Below are positions 36,311-45,522 of a stretch of 64,000 nucleotides of DNA, piece by piece. The first letter of the stretch is position 1; every line of letters starts with the position of its first letter. The DNA lies in the NCBI RefSeq assembly GCF_004310345.1, contig NZ_SISK01000002.1, positions 124,001-188,000 of the forward strand, in the 5' to 3' direction. The notes below the pieces were generated by a model, which saw nothing but the letters and a program-made list of their open reading frames with translations, ran no database searches and was not told the origin of the DNA. Origin of the DNA: Paracoccus subflavus. Its GTDB lineage: Bacteria; Pseudomonadota; Alphaproteobacteria; Rhodobacterales; Rhodobacteraceae. The position numbers were made by a program, and so were the translations under genes.

Positions 36311-37594
36311 TCAATAGTTCGACTGGACCTGCACGCAGGTGTTCGTCTCGGTGTTGAACATGCCGCAGTCCTTGCCCGGCCAGTCGGCTTCCAGCTTGGC
36401 GGATTCGGGCAGATAGTCGGTCCAGGCGTCGCCCGGAACGGGGTCGGTCTGGCTGACGATGTCGAACTGGCCGTCCTCGCGGATTTCCCCGATCAGCACA
36501 GGCTTGGTCAGGTGGTGGTTCGGCAGGACCGTGGCGGTGCCGCCGGTCAGGTTGGGAACCTCGACGCCGACGATGGCGTCCAGAACCGGATCGACATCGG
36601 TGGTGCCGGCCTTTTCGACCGCGGCGACCCAGGCGTTGAAGCCGATCACGGTGGCTTCCATCGGGTCGTTGGTCACGCGCGCGTCGTCGCCGATGAAGGT
36701 TTTCCATTCCTCGATGAAGGCGGTGTTGGCATCCGATTCCGCCGTCTGGAAATAATTCCAGGCCGCCAGATGGCCAACCAGGTTCGCGGTATCCAGACCC
36801 GCCAATTCCTCCTCTCCGACCGAGAACGCCATGACCGGGATGTCATCGGCCGAGACGCCCGCCGCCGCCAGTTCCTTGTAAAAGCCCACGTTGGCGTCGC
36901 CGTTGATCGTGGACACCACGCCCACTTTCTTGCCGCCCGCGCCAAGCGCCACGACATCGGCCACGATCTTGGACCAGTCGGAATGGCCGAAGGGGGTATA
37001 GTTGACGAAGATATCTTCGGCCGCGACGCCCTTGTCCTTCAGATAGGCGTCGAGGATATTGTTCGTGGTGCGCGGATAGACATAGTCGGTACCCAGAAGC
37101 GCCCAGGATTCGACGCCCAGCTCCTCCATCATGTAATCCACTGCCGGGATCGCCTGCTGGTTCGGCGCGGCGCCGGTGTAGATGACGTTCTTGGACGATT
37201 CCTCGCCCTCGTACTGCACCGGATAGAACAGCAGGCCGTTCAGTTCCTCGATCACCGGCAGGACCGACTTGCGCGACACGGACGTCCAGCAGCCGAAGAT
37301 CGCGTCAACCTCGCTGACGGTCAGCAGTTCGCGGGCCTTTTCGGCAAACAGCGGCCAGTCGGATGCGGGGTCCACCACCACGGCTTCCAGGGGGCGGCCC
37401 AGCAAACCGCCCTTGGCATTTTGTCGTTCGACCATCATCAGGACCGTATCCTTCAGCGTGGTTTCCGAAATCGCCATGGTGCCCGACAGCGAATGCAGCA
37501 CGCCGATCCTGATCGGCTCGCCTTCCTGCGCCATCGCCCCGGGTGCAAACGAGATCGCACTGGTCAGCATCAGCGTTGCGGTCAGTTTCCTCAT
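36311..37594 (-). CDS. urtA: urea ABC transporter substrate-binding protein UrtA
   Basis: Periplasmic urea receptor of 427 residues. A signal peptide spans about residues 1-23 (ends GAMAQ). The mature protein has a type I periplasmic fold with GVLHSLSGTMAISETTLKD near the start, FGCWTSVSRKSVLPV, and the UrtA ending KDCGMFNTETNTCVQVQSNY-like tail with two cysteines. GGAAG precedes the ATG at 37594. It is first in urtABCDE, 186 bases after ureG, with a hairpin between them. Confidence 0.95.
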   Translation of the reverse strand: MRKLTATLMLTSAISFAPGAMAQEGEPIRIGVLHSLSGTMAISETTLKDTVLMMVERQNAKGGLLGRPLEAVVVDPASDWPLFAEKARELLTVSEVDAIFGCWTSVSRKSVLPVIEELNGLLFYPVQYEGEESSKNVIYTGAAPNQQAIPAVDYMMEELGVESWALLGTDYVYPRTTNNILDAYLKDKGVAAEDIFVNYTPFGHSDWSKIVADVVALGAGGKKVGVVSTINGDANVGFYKELAAAGVSADDIPVMAFSVGEEELAGLDTANLVGHLAAWNYFQTAESDANTAFIEEWKTFIGDDARVTNDPMEATVIGFNAWVAAVEKAGTTDVDPVLDAIVGVEVPNLTGGTATVLPNHHLTKPVLIGEIREDGQFDIVSQTDPVPGDAWTDYLPESAKLEADWPGKDCGMFNTETNTCVQVQSNY

Positions 37595-37749
37595 GATTAC
37601 CTTCCCGGCCCTGCGGCCCGTTTTCCCTGTTGACCCTGTGAAGGCATGGCGCCTTCGCATGTGCAGCAAGACGGGTTTCAGGCGGGCTGAACAGGTTTCG
37701 GGCAGGATCAGGGCCGGAGATGCGGAAAGTGTCCGGCGGGCAGGCAAAC

Positions 37750-37765
37750 AGGCAGGCACCTGCCT
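37750..37765 (-). promoter_or_regulatory. 16-base inverted repeat between ureG and urtA
   Basis: AGGCAGG (37750-37756) and CCTGCCT (37759-37765) are perfect complements separated by two bases. The element lies just after the ureG stop in the gap before urtA. It may be an mRNA hairpin that protects the 3' end of the ure message, or a weak terminator without T tract, or an operator. No regulator motif is recognised. Confidence 0.35.
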
Positions 37766-37780
37766 ATTTCGCGGGCTGCT

Positions 37781-38404
37781 TCAGTCCGTGCGGGGCTGCA
37801 GCCCGCCCTGGTCGATCAGGAAATCGACGATCCGGTCCACGCCGACGCCATGACGCAACTGCGCCATGACTACCGGGCGGGCACCACGTGCCGTCCGGGC
37901 GTCGGATTCCAGCAGGGCGGCATCCACCCCCACATGGGGCGCAAGATCGGTCTTGTTCACCACCAGCAGATCCGACCGCGCCAGTCCCGGTCCGCGCTTG
38001 CGGGGAATGTCCTGACCGGCGGCGGTGTCGATGACATAGATCGTCAGATCGGCCAGTTCCGGGGAAAAGGTCGCGGCCAGATTGTCGCCACCCGATTCGA
38101 TCAGCACCAGATCGAGGTCGGGAAAGGCCGCGTTCAGATCGGCGATGGCGGCCAGGTTGATGCTGGCATCCTCGCGGATGGCCGTATGGGGGCAGCCGCC
38201 CGTTTCCACGCCGCGGATTCTGTCCTGCGGCAGAACCTGGGCGCGCATCAGCGCCTCGGCGTCCTCGCGGGTATAGATGTCGTTGGTGATCACCGCCATC
38301 GACAGGCGCGGGGCAAGGGCGCGTGCAAGCTGTTCGGTCAGCGTGGTCTTGCCCGCGCCGACAGGGCCGCCGATGCCGACGCGGAGGGGTCCGTTGTTGC
38401 TCAT
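37781..38404 (-). CDS. ureG: urease accessory GTPase UreG
   Basis: SIMIBI-class GTPase that drives nickel delivery into apo-urease. The 207-residue protein has the P-loop [11 protein letters not shown] (residues 12-22), the CPH nickel motif in [30 protein letters not shown], and [10 protein letters not shown] for guanine recognition. Its ATG overlaps the TGA of ureF. It closes the ure cluster ahead of the transporter genes. Confidence 0.97.
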   Translation of the reverse strand: MSNNGPLRVGIGGPVGAGKTTLTEQLARALAPRLSMAVITNDIYTREDAEALMRAQVLPQDRIRGVETGGCPHTAIREDASINLAAIADLNAAFPDLDLVLIESGGDNLAATFSPELADLTIYVIDTAAGQDIPRKRGPGLARSDLLVVNKTDLAPHVGVDAALLESDARTARGARPVVMAQLRHGVGVDRIVDFLIDQGGLQPRTD

Positions 38405-39123
38405 GATCGGAATATCCTGACGGGCATGGTTTCATGGCGCATGGCGGCGATGTCCGCACCCCAGCCGGTGCTGGCAAGATCGTCTGCGGTTGCCTGCGCC
38501 GCACGGGCGGCGGCTGCCATGATCGCGGGTTGCAGCGCGGCCAGCACCCCTTGCCCCTGAACCGCGCCAAGCGGCAGAAAGCGGACGGCGGCGCTGATCA
38601 GCGCGGCGGCCTGGGCTTGCAGGAACGCCGCGATGATTTCGGGGTAGGGCAGGGGCATGTCGGCGCAGGCCCGGCCAAAGGCCACGGGGAGGGCGGCGGG
38701 GGGCCGATCCTGCCCTGTCAGCGCGGCAAAGGTAGCGGCGAAGGCGGTGCCTTGTTCGACGGTCTCGACCAGACGCTGCGAAGTCAGGCAGGCGGCGCGG
38801 GCCAGGTCGTCCAAGGCGGCATGGTCCGTTGCCTGCAGCGACAGGGCAACCAGAACAGCGTCGGTCCAGCCTGCGCCGTGTTCCAGCCAATCGGCCAGCC
38901 AGTGCGGCAAGGTGGCGCGGGTGACGATGCCTTGATCCATCGCCCATTCCAGCCCCTGCGACCAGGCAAAGCCGCCCACCGGAAAGGCGGGCGACAGAAC
39001 CTGGGCCAAGAAAAGACGCGCGGCCTCAGGCGTGGTGGTGTTCGTGGGCTTGGGAATGGCTGTGGCCGTTCGTGTGATGTGGCGAATGATCGTGCCCGTG
39101 CGAAGGGTTCTGCGACAGTCCAT
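38401..39123 (-). CDS. ureF: urease accessory protein UreF
   Basis: Component of the UreD-UreF-UreG activation complex; it acts as a gate or GTPase-activating factor for UreG. The conserved core is clear: [18 protein letters not shown], then a helical protein with [16 protein letters not shown] and a C-terminal block near [21 protein letters not shown]. The start is uncertain. No start codon precedes the homologous core outside ureE, so translation must begin inside the ureE 3' end. I show the ATG at 39123 as the best guess; ATGs at 39129 and further upstream are alternatives. The overlap region encodes the UreE histidine tail in another frame. Confidence 0.88.
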   Translation of the reverse strand: MDCRRTLRTGTIIRHITRTATAIPKPTNTTTPEAARLFLAQVLSPAFPVGGFAWSQGLEWAMDQGIVTRATLPHWLADWLEHGAGWTDAVLVALSLQATDHAALDDLARAACLTSQRLVETVEQGTAFAATFAALTGQDRPPAALPVAFGRACADMPLPYPEIIAAFLQAQAAALISAAVRFLPLGAVQGQGVLAALQPAIMAAAARAAQATADDLASTGWGADIAAMRHETMPVRIFRS

Positions 39124-39553
39124 GGTCATGGCCAAAGGTGCGGCCATGGCCATAGGCGCCGCCTTCCGGGCGGAAAGGCAGGGTCTTGTGACAGATCTCG
39201 GCCCCCAGCTTGCGCAGCATCGCTTCCAGCACGTGGTCCTGGCGGATGATCAGGCGGTCGGCCTCGATCCGGCAGGGAGTGTGACGGTTGCCGATATGCC
39301 AGGCAAGACGGGCAAGGTGGCCGCGAATGACCATAACAGGTTCGGATTTCGCGCGCACGACGATCTGGCGCCCGTCGGACAGTTCGAAGGCGTCGCCATC
39401 GTCCAGGCTGGTGGTTTCGGACAGATCGACCAGGAAATCACCCGCGCTGCTGGCCAGCTTCTTGCGCCGCAGTAGGCGGCCTTCGTAGTCAAGCGAGATC
39501 TCTCCATCGAACGGCGCGGGTGCGTTGCGAATGATACTGGTGGCGGTAATCAT
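39026..39553 (-). CDS. ureE: urease accessory nickel metallochaperone UreE with histidine-rich tail
   Basis: Delivers nickel to the urease activation complex. The 175-residue protein has the N-terminal UreE domain (LDYEGRLLRRKKLASSAGDFLVDL) and the metal-binding domain with the conserved WHIGNRHTPCRIE histidine site. The last 40 residues are a histidine-rich tail (13-14 His, in HGH, HDH, HHT and EHHH clusters) expected to hold several nickel ions. It lies 14 bases after ureC. The tail-coding DNA also serves as the start of ureF in another frame. Confidence 0.96.
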   Translation of the reverse strand: MITATSIIRNAPAPFDGEISLDYEGRLLRRKKLASSAGDFLVDLSETTSLDDGDAFELSDGRQIVVRAKSEPVMVIRGHLARLAWHIGNRHTPCRIEADRLIIRQDHVLEAMLRKLGAEICHKTLPFRPEGGAYGHGRTFGHDHGLSQNPSHGHDHSPHHTNGHSHSQAHEHHHA

Positions 39554-39567
39554 GACTGTGTCCTCCC

Positions 39568-41253
39568 TCAGAAGAGGAAATAGCGTTGGGCCATCGGCAG
39601 TTCCGTCGCGGGCTCACAGGTTAATATTTGTCCATCGGCGCGGACTTCGTAGGTTTCGGGATCGACCTCGATCGCCGGCATGGCGGCGTTCAGCATCATG
39701 TCGGCCTTGCCGATGCCGCGGGTGTTTTCGACCGCGATCAGGGTCTTTCCCAAACCGTCTCCTGAACCGTTTTCCAGCCCGGCACGGCTGACGAACAGCG
39801 CCGAGGCCCGCCCCGTATGCCCCCACATCGGACGCGAGAAGATCGGTTGCACGGGAATGGAGCCGTTGGGATCGCCCATCTGCGCCACGCTGATCTGCCC
39901 TCCGACCAGGACCATGTCCGGCTTCACGCCGAAAAAGGCCGGGGACCACAGCACCAGATCGGCGCGCTTTCCCGGCGCGATCGACCCGATATGCTGGCTG
40001 ACACCATGGGCGATGGCCGGGTTGATGGTGTATTTCGCGATGTATCGCCTGGCGCGCAGGTTGTCGTTGTCGCCCGTCTCGCCCTCCAGCCTGCCACGCT
40101 GGCGGCGCATCTTGTCGGCGGTCTGCCAGGTGCGGATGATCACCTCGCCGATCCGGCCCATGGCCTGGCTGTCGGACGAGATCACGCTGAACGCGCCCAG
40201 GTCGTGCAGGATGTCCTCGGCCGCGATGGTCTCGCGCCGGATGCGGGATTCGGCGAAGGCCACATCCTCGGGGACGCGCCGGTCGAGGTGGTGACAGACC
40301 ATCAGCATGTCGAGGTGTTCCTCGACCGTATTGGCCGTGTAGGGCCGCGTGGGATTGGTGGACGAGGGCAGGACGTTCGCCATGCCGACCATGCGGATGA
40401 TGTCGGGGGCGTGTCCGCCGCCTGCGCCCTCGGTGTGATAAGCGTGGATGGTGCGACCGGCGATGGCGGCCATCGTGTCCTCGACGAAACCGGATTCGTT
40501 CAGCGTGTCGGTGTGGATCATCACCTGCACGTCCATGGCGTCGGCGACTGTCAGGCAGCAGTCGATGGCGGCGGGGGTAGTGCCCCAGTCCTCGTGCAGC
40601 TTCAGCGCGCAGGCGCCGGCGCGGATCTGTTCCTCAAGGGCCGCAGGCTGGCTGGCATTGCCCTTGCCCGCGATGCCGACGTTGACGGGCAGGTCCGCGC
40701 AGGCCTCCAGCATCCGGGCGATGTGCCAGGGGCCGGGGGTGCAGGTGGTGGCCAGCGTGCCATGCGCGGGGCCGGTGCCGCCGCCCAGCAGGGTCGTGAC
40801 CCCGGAATGGAGCGCATGGTCCACTTGCTGCGGACAGATGTAGTGGATGTGGCAGTCGAACCCGCCGGGGGTCAGGATGCGGCCTTCGCCAGCGATGATT
40901 TCCGTGCCGGGGCCGATGATCAGGGTCACGCCGGGCTGGGTGTCGGGGTTTCCCGCCTTGCCGATGCCGGCGATGCGGCCGTCGCGCAGGCCCACATCTG
41001 CCTTGGTGATCCCCTGGTGGTCAAAGACGACGACGCCGGTGATGACCGTGTCCATGGCGCCATCCGCCCGCGTCACCTGTGACTGGCCCATGCCCTCGCG
41101 GACGACCTTGCCGCCGCCGAACTTGACCTCTTCGCCGGGGATGGTCAGGTCGCGCTCGACCTGAATCAGCAGGTCGGTATCGGCCAGACGGATACGGTCG
41201 CCGGTGGTGGGGCCATACAGGGCGGCGTAATCGGCGCGGGACAGGCGGGTCAC
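39568..41253 (-). CDS. ureC: urease alpha subunit
   Basis: Catalytic subunit hydrolysing urea to ammonia and carbamate. The 561-residue protein has every active-site feature: the nickel-binding DCHIHYICP, the lysine carbamylated to bridge the nickels in [13 protein letters not shown], histidines in [10 protein letters not shown] and [12 protein letters not shown], and the flap-region catalytic histidine in MVCHHLD. The start is a GTG at 41253 overlapping the ureB TGA (GTGA); a longer open frame upstream belongs to other genes. Confidence 0.98.
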   Translation of the reverse strand: MTRLSRADYAALYGPTTGDRIRLADTDLLIQVERDLTIPGEEVKFGGGKVVREGMGQSQVTRADGAMDTVITGVVVFDHQGITKADVGLRDGRIAGIGKAGNPDTQPGVTLIIGPGTEIIAGEGRILTPGGFDCHIHYICPQQVDHALHSGVTTLLGGGTGPAHGTLATTCTPGPWHIARMLEACADLPVNVGIAGKGNASQPAALEEQIRAGACALKLHEDWGTTPAAIDCCLTVADAMDVQVMIHTDTLNESGFVEDTMAAIAGRTIHAYHTEGAGGGHAPDIIRMVGMANVLPSSTNPTRPYTANTVEEHLDMLMVCHHLDRRVPEDVAFAESRIRRETIAAEDILHDLGAFSVISSDSQAMGRIGEVIIRTWQTADKMRRQRGRLEGETGDNDNLRARRYIAKYTINPAIAHGVSQHIGSIAPGKRADLVLWSPAFFGVKPDMVLVGGQISVAQMGDPNGSIPVQPIFSRPMWGHTGRASALFVSRAGLENGSGDGLGKTLIAVENTRGIGKADMMLNAAMPAIEVDPETYEVRADGQILTCEPATELPMAQRYFLF

Positions 41254-41555
41254 AGCGGCCCCATGACGGCTTTGCGAAAGCCTTGCACGACGCGGCTGCC
41301 CGCGTAGGGGATCAGGCGCACCTCGCGCGACTGGCCCGGTTCGAACCGGACGGCGGTTCCGGCGGGGATCGCCAGACGCATCCCCCGTGCGGCAAGGCGG
41401 TCGAAACGCAGGGCCGGGTTGGTTTCGGCGAAATGATAATGGCTGCCGACCTGGATCGGGCGGTCGCCGGTATTGGCGACCATCACCGTGATGGGGTCGC
41501 GGCCTTCGTTGAGGGCGATTTCGCCCGGGGCGGGCAGGATTTCGCCGGGGATCAC
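41250..41555 (-). CDS. ureB: urease beta subunit
   Basis: A 101-residue structural subunit of the urease heterotrimer. The sequence is typical from residue 1: [19 protein letters not shown], then [18 protein letters not shown] and [16 protein letters not shown] place the start at the GTG at 41555, which overlaps the TGA of the small upstream gene (GTGA) and gives the normal N-terminus. The frame stays open upstream to an ATG at 41726, but that sequence is not UreB-like and has shadow-like codon use. Confidence 0.95.
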   Translation of the reverse strand: MIPGEILPAPGEIALNEGRDPITVMVANTGDRPIQVGSHYHFAETNPALRFDRLAARGMRLAIPAGTAVRFEPGQSREVRLIPYAGSRVVQGFRKAVMGPL

Positions 41556-41722
41556 GACCGGCCCCGCAAGAATCGGCCCCGCAGGAACAGACAGGTCGCG
41601 ACGGTCCCCAGATGATCGGACCGGGACAAAAGGTGCGTCCAGGACGCGGCCTGATGATCGCCTGGATGGGCCAGGGCAGCCTGCGGCAGCAAGACGATGG
41701 CAAAGAGGGAAAGGTGTTTCAT
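41552..41722 (-). CDS. small exported protein inside the urease operon
   Basis: A 56-codon gene between ureA and ureB. Its ATG follows the ureA TGA directly (TGAATG) and its TGA overlaps the ureB GTG, so it is spliced into the coupled chain ureA-orf-ureB. The product has a clear signal peptide ([18 protein letters not shown]), then HPGDH and a SDHL motif, giving a His/Asp-rich mature N-terminus of possible metal-binding character. The C-terminus, [10 protein letters not shown], derives from a 15-base tandem duplication and looks odd: I recall related small proteins from other Rhodobacteraceae urease operons ending in a transmembrane helix, so this one may be frame-altered. The function is unknown. 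Confidence 0.72.
   Translation of the reverse strand: MKHLSLFAIVLLPQAALAHPGDHQAASWTHLLSRSDHLGTVATCLFLRGRFLRGRS
41558..41587 (-). repeat. 15-base tandem duplication at the end of the small urease-operon gene
   Basis: Two adjacent 15-base units (41558-41572 and 41573-41587; on the plus strand both contain CGGCCCCGCA) are identical at 13 of 15 positions. They encode RF-LRG repeats in the small protein and lie immediately upstream of the ureB start codon, where they would form part of its translation initiation region. Confidence 0.75.
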
Positions 41723-42034
41723 TCATGCCTCGTGACGGATCGGGTGGTGGACGGTGACCAGCTTGGTGCCGTCGGGAAAGGTGGCCTCGACCTGAACGGA
41801 TTCGATCATCTCGGGCACTCCGGACATACATTGACCGGCTGTGATCACATGGGCCCCCGCCTGCATCAGGTCGGCCACGCTGCGTCCGTCGCGCGCACCC
41901 TCGACCACGAAATCGGTGATCAGGGCGATGGCCTCGGGGTGGTTCAGCCTGACGCCGCGGGCCAGTCGCCCGCGCGCGACCATCGCCGCCACGGATACAA
42001 GCAGTTTCTCGCGTTCGCGGGGGGAAAGATTCAT
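41723..42034 (-). CDS. ureA: urease gamma subunit
   Basis: The smallest structural urease subunit, 103 residues. It begins [27 protein letters not shown] and contains [46 protein letters not shown] and [12 protein letters not shown], all near-invariant in the family. It follows ureD by two bases and couples to the small exported-protein gene. Confidence 0.97.
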   Translation of the reverse strand: MNLSPREREKLLVSVAAMVARGRLARGVRLNHPEAIALITDFVVEGARDGRSVADLMQAGAHVITAGQCMSGVPEMIESVQVEATFPDGTKLVTVHHPIRHEA

Positions 42035-42036
42035 GG

Positions 42037-42852
42037 TCAGACCTGCCAGACACGGGGAAGGGGATCGGGGCGCAGGGCGGCCAGCAGCCGGTTGACCTGC
42101 CGCCGCAGGGGCCAGTCGTCCCGCGCCAGCAGCCGGATCACCAGCCGCCCCGGTGGAGCACTGGCCGCCCCTGTGACGCCTGGCTCGTCCAGCAAGGCGC
42201 GGGCGCGGTCCAGAAGGTCGGGCGCATGGGACGCGATCATCGCCAGAGTCGCCACGGCGCGGGCGCCATCCAGCAGCGCCGGGCCAGCCAGCCGGGGCAG
42301 GGTGCGGTCATCCAGCACCATGGCATCGTGATGCACGACCCGGCCCGCGCAGCGCACCACGCGGCGGTCGCGCAGGCGCAGGCGGCAGAGGCTTTCGCCC
42401 ATCGCCAGGCGGCCCAGCACGATCATTTCCAGCAGCAGGCATCCGGCACCGGGGGCCAGATCGACTTGGGTGTCGCGGTCCAGCCCGGCGCCGTCGAACA
42501 GGATGGTTTCCTGGGGAATCCAGTCGATCCAGCCATTCTCGCCCGCGTGCAGGTGGACTTCGGCACGGGCTGCGATGCCTTCGGCACGATAGGCCCGCTC
42601 GGCCGTTTGGGTGGTGGCCACGGCACGGGCATTGCCCCGCAAGATGGCTGTAAACGACAGCCGGTCGCCCGAGGCCAGGCCGCCCGAAGTGTTCAGAAAC
42701 ACGATTTCCGGCACGCCCGCCGCCACACGCGGCAGCATGGCCTTGGCTGATCCCGACTGTGCCAGATCGGCCAATCCCTGTGATCCCATGACGATCCGCG
42801 CCGCACCATGGCTGCGCTGAAGAGAGGGCTGGGACGCGGGCCTGTCGAACAT
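42037..42852 (-). CDS. ureD: urease accessory protein UreD
   Basis: Scaffold of the nickel-insertion complex, recruiting UreF and UreG to apo-urease. The 271-residue protein shows the UreD/UreH family blocks [25 protein letters not shown], the [12 protein letters not shown] segment and HHDAMVLDD. It is the first gene of the ure-urt cluster. The upstream 135 bases contain two CAATTG-centred sites about 41 bases apart but no promoter I can assign, and no sigma54-type element is evident. Confidence 0.93.
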   Translation of the reverse strand: MFDRPASQPSLQRSHGAARIVMGSQGLADLAQSGSAKAMLPRVAAGVPEIVFLNTSGGLASGDRLSFTAILRGNARAVATTQTAERAYRAEGIAARAEVHLHAGENGWIDWIPQETILFDGAGLDRDTQVDLAPGAGCLLLEMIVLGRLAMGESLCRLRLRDRRVVRCAGRVVHHDAMVLDDRTLPRLAGPALLDGARAVATLAMIASHAPDLLDRARALLDEPGVTGAASAPPGRLVIRLLARDDWPLRRQVNRLLAALRPDPLPRVWQV

Positions 42853-42967
42853 GCTCCGACAGGGCGTTTCGCGGTCGCAAAGGTCAATTGCAGGGCATTT
42901 CTTTTATGCCTGCCCCTCACGCAGCAATTGCCCGACTGATTGAAAAACGGGCTGATTGCCGAAGAAA

Positions 42968-43005
42968 AGGGCAGCCCTGAAATCGGCTCAGCCCAAGGCT
43001 GCCCT
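42968..43005 (-). terminator. hairpin terminator at the end of olsB
   Basis: On the minus strand AGGGCAGCC (43005-42997) pairs with GGCTGCCCT (42976-42968) and is followed by TTTTC. The upstream arm lies inside the last codons of olsB, so the stop codon sits in the loop. Confidence 0.75.
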
Positions 43006-43791
43006 GAGCAGGCGCCTGCGGGCAGGGGGGATCGAGCGCATCTCGAGACCGGTGAAAACGTGCAGCGTTTGCAGGGCGCGGTCGATCACGGCATGGTCGC
43101 TGACCCATCCCCCCAGGGCCAGATAGCTGCGCAGCAGCGGCGGAATCGCGGTCATGCCCTGTCTTGGCTCTGTCCGGCCGCGGGACCATGCGCGGGCCAG
43201 CCGATACACCTCGGGTGCCTTGATGAGTGGTTTCCATCGACGGGGGGCAAGATGCCGCCGGCGCAGGACGGCAAAGGCATCGGCATGGGCTGCGGGATCG
43301 GTCCCGGCAAAGCTGGAACAGCCGAACAGCATCTGGACCCCTTTTTCCTCGACCAGGCGGGTCAGGGCGGCCCAGGCCATGCGGATGATGTCGGGGTCGC
43401 TGACGGCCGGATGAACGCAGAACCGTCCGACCTCGAACAGGGGGGCGTCAAAGGATTCCAGGGCAGTCAGATCATAGAACTGCGCCGAATAGCTGCGGGC
43501 GATGTCCCCGCCGCTGGCCAGCGGCAGGAATCGCAGGCAGCAGACCAGCCCTCCGGACCGCGCGTCTTCGATCAGCAGATGGCGGCACAGGGCATCCAGC
43601 CTGTCGGCATCGCGGCGCGATCCGTCGTCGGCCAACCCCAGCCGGGCGATAAAGCACAGCCAGCGCAACCGCTGCGCCCTGTGCAAATCTTCCGGCGTCC
43701 GGGCCAGGCGGGCCAGATACCGGCCCTTGCGCAGGGGCCAGCCGGATTCTGCCGGCTGCCCTGGCGGGTCAAAGCCCCAGGTCGCGGCCAT
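42988..43791 (-). CDS. olsB: ornithine-acyl-ACP N-acyltransferase (OlsB-like)
   Basis: Predicted to attach a 3-hydroxyacyl group from acyl carrier protein to ornithine, the first step of ornithine-lipid synthesis. The 267-residue protein is a GNAT-fold Acetyltransf_5 member, with GRYLARLARTPEDLHRAQRLRWLCF, the FEVGRFCVHP core strand and MLFGCSSFAGTDP. These fit OlsB. The partner acyltransferase OlsA is not in the window. The start is six bases after the stop of the AI-2E permease gene, suggesting co-transcription. Confidence 0.85.
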   Translation of the reverse strand: MAATWGFDPPGQPAESGWPLRKGRYLARLARTPEDLHRAQRLRWLCFIARLGLADDGSRRDADRLDALCRHLLIEDARSGGLVCCLRFLPLASGGDIARSYSAQFYDLTALESFDAPLFEVGRFCVHPAVSDPDIIRMAWAALTRLVEEKGVQMLFGCSSFAGTDPAAHADAFAVLRRRHLAPRRWKPLIKAPEVYRLARAWSRGRTEPRQGMTAIPPLLRSYLALGGWVSDHAVIDRALQTLHVFTGLEMRSIPPARRRLLRAALG

Positions 43792-43797
43792 GCCGGG

Positions 43798-44865
43798 CTA
43801 GTCGCCCAACCGGTCGCCCAGCACATCCTCGACATAGATGCGCTTGACCAGGATGATCGCCACCAGCAGCAGGGGCGTCGCCAGCACGATGCCGGCAAAG
43901 CCGAACAGCCCGCCAAAGGCAACGATCGCCAGAACCGTCAGCGCCGGCGGCAGGTCGGCCGCGTAACGCTGGATCATGGGCATCAGCAGGTTGCCCTCGA
44001 CCTGCTGGATGACCACGAACAGCAGCGCGACATAGATCGCCATGTCGAACCCTTGGGTCAGCGCGAACAGCACCGCGGGAATGCCCGACAGAAACGGACC
44101 GACGACCGGGATGATGTTGGTCAGCCCCGCGATCAGCCCCAGCACCAGGGCCAGCGGAACCCCCAGCAGCCACAGTCCCAGGCCGGTCGCCACCGCGACC
44201 AGCAGCATGTCCAGCGCCTGCCCCCCCATCCAGCGGGCCAGGGCCTGCGCCAGTTCGTCGGCGATCCGGCCTGTCCGCGCGCGATAGGACAGCGGCACCA
44301 GCCGCAGGGCGCCGCCGCGGTACATCGGCGCGTCCAGCGCCAGAAAGACCGCCACGGTCAGCAGCAGGATCAGGTTCGCCACCCCGCCGAACACCGTGCT
44401 CAGCGTCCCCGTCACATAGCCAAAGACCGAGGGCAGGCTGTCCGTCGCCGCCCCTCCGTTCTCGGTCCGGGCGGCGTCCTCCATCCGCTGCTCCAGAAAC
44501 TGCCCGACCGAGCTTTCGGACAGCCAGGTCGTCACCTGGTCCCAGGCGTCGGGCAGGCTGCCGATCAACTGGCGGAACTGGTCCGAGATCGCCGGCCCGG
44601 CCAGGGCGACCATCCCCGCCAGGACCAGCACCACCGCCAGCGCGACCGCAACCACCCCCGGCTTGAAGCCCAGCCCGGCGTGACGGTGCAGGAACGCAGC
44701 CCCCGCCCGCAGGGCGATGGCGATCAGGATCGCGCCGAACCCCATCAGCAGCACGTTCGACCATTGCCACAAGGCCACCAGCAACAGGATGCCGGCAAGG
44801 GCGGTGGCGATGGGGCCGGGCTGCAGGCGAGGGCGGGCGGGGGGCTTTGGAAGGGGTTCGGTCAT
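43798..44865 (-). CDS. AI-2E family transporter
   Basis: A 355-residue inner-membrane protein with the family layout: two pairs of N-terminal helices, a soluble-looking loop ([27 protein letters not shown]) and four to five C-terminal helices. The signature region is [23 protein letters not shown], and [15 protein letters not shown] follows. The family includes the E. coli TqsA autoinducer exporter and sodium/proton antiporters, so the substrate cannot be stated. It is coupled to olsB downstream. Confidence 0.92.
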   Translation of the reverse strand: MTEPLPKPPARPRLQPGPIATALAGILLLVALWQWSNVLLMGFGAILIAIALRAGAAFLHRHAGLGFKPGVVAVALAVVLVLAGMVALAGPAISDQFRQLIGSLPDAWDQVTTWLSESSVGQFLEQRMEDAARTENGGAATDSLPSVFGYVTGTLSTVFGGVANLILLLTVAVFLALDAPMYRGGALRLVPLSYRARTGRIADELAQALARWMGGQALDMLLVAVATGLGLWLLGVPLALVLGLIAGLTNIIPVVGPFLSGIPAVLFALTQGFDMAIYVALLFVVIQQVEGNLLMPMIQRYAADLPPALTVLAIVAFGGLFGFAGIVLATPLLLVAIILVKRIYVEDVLGDRLGD

Positions 44866-44992
44866 GCGCGGGCCTTTGGCTGTTTCGCGCCCATCATGCC
44901 CGCCTTGCCCGGCAATGCCATCCCTGATAACCGGGCGCGGATTTCAGACCGCGGCGGGGCTGGCCCGCCGGACACAGCAAGGGGACGCCTTC

Positions 44993-45415
44993 ATGGCCAT
45001 CGAACGCACGCTTTCCATCATCAAGCCCGACGCCACCCGCCGCAACCTGACCGGCAGGATCAACGCGAAATTCGAGGACGCGGGCCTGCGCATCATCGCG
45101 CAGAAACGCATCAAGCTGTCGCCGGAACAGGCGGGCAAGTTCTACGAGGTCCACAAGGACCGCCCCTTTTACGGCGAACTGGTCGAGTTCATGGCGTCCG
45201 AGCCGGTCGTGGTGCAGGTGCTGGAAGGCGAGGGCGCCATTGCCAAGAACCGCGAGGTGATGGGCGCCACCAACCCCGCCCAGGCCGACGAAGGCACCAT
45301 CCGCAAGGAATTCGCCCTGTCGGTGGGCGAGAACTCGGTCCACGGGTCCGACGCGCCCGAGACGGCCAGGGAGGAGATCGCGTTCTTCTTCTCGGGGCTG
45401 GAACTGGTCGGGTGA
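44993..45415 (+). CDS. ndk: nucleoside diphosphate kinase
   Basis: Equilibrates nucleoside di- and triphosphates through a phosphohistidine. The 140-residue protein starts [20 protein letters not shown] and has the active-site block near residue 115, [20 protein letters not shown], with the catalytic histidine. AAGGGGA lies at the right distance before the ATG at 44993. A strong terminator follows. Confidence 0.97.
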   Translation: MAIERTLSIIKPDATRRNLTGRINAKFEDAGLRIIAQKRIKLSPEQAGKFYEVHKDRPFYGELVEFMASEPVVVQVLEGEGAIAKNREVMGATNPAQADEGTIRKEFALSVGENSVHGSDAPETAREEIAFFFSGLELVG

Positions 45416-45440
45416 GGGGCTGAAGGGCCTGGGGTGAGAC

Positions 45441-45470
45441 GGGAAGGGGCCGGGTGGCCCCTCCCTTTTT
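45441..45470 (+). terminator. rho-independent terminator of ndk
   Basis: GGGAAGGGGCC (45441-45451) pairs with GGCCCCTCCC (45456-45465) with one bulged A and a GGGT loop, followed by TTTTT. It marks the left boundary of the AT-rich island. Confidence 0.85.
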
Positions 45471-45497
45471 ATAAGATTAAGTTATAAAGAACGGTAT

Positions 45498-45522
45498 ATT
45501 ACTGGTTTTCTAAGCCAGTAAT
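45498..45522 (-). terminator. hairpin at the end of the 96-residue exported-protein gene
   Basis: ATTACTGG (45498-45505) and CCAGTAAT (45515-45522) are perfect complements around a nine-base loop, overlapping the last codons and stop of the gene. Downstream on the minus strand is AT-rich but lacks a clean T run, so it may be a terminator or a stabilising hairpin. Confidence 0.45.

Noticed and set aside
41556..41726. An N-terminal extension of UreB from an ATG at 41726.
   Set aside because: The extension does not resemble UreB, codon use favours the other frame with a signal peptide, and the GTG at 41555 gives the normal UreB N-terminus.
42940..45423. An 827-codon plus-strand open frame running opposite olsB and the AI-2E permease and into ndk.
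   Set aside because: It is antisense to two clear membrane/enzyme genes, is Gln/His/Arg-rich low-complexity sequence as expected of a shadow frame in high-GC DNA, and overlaps ndk out of frame.
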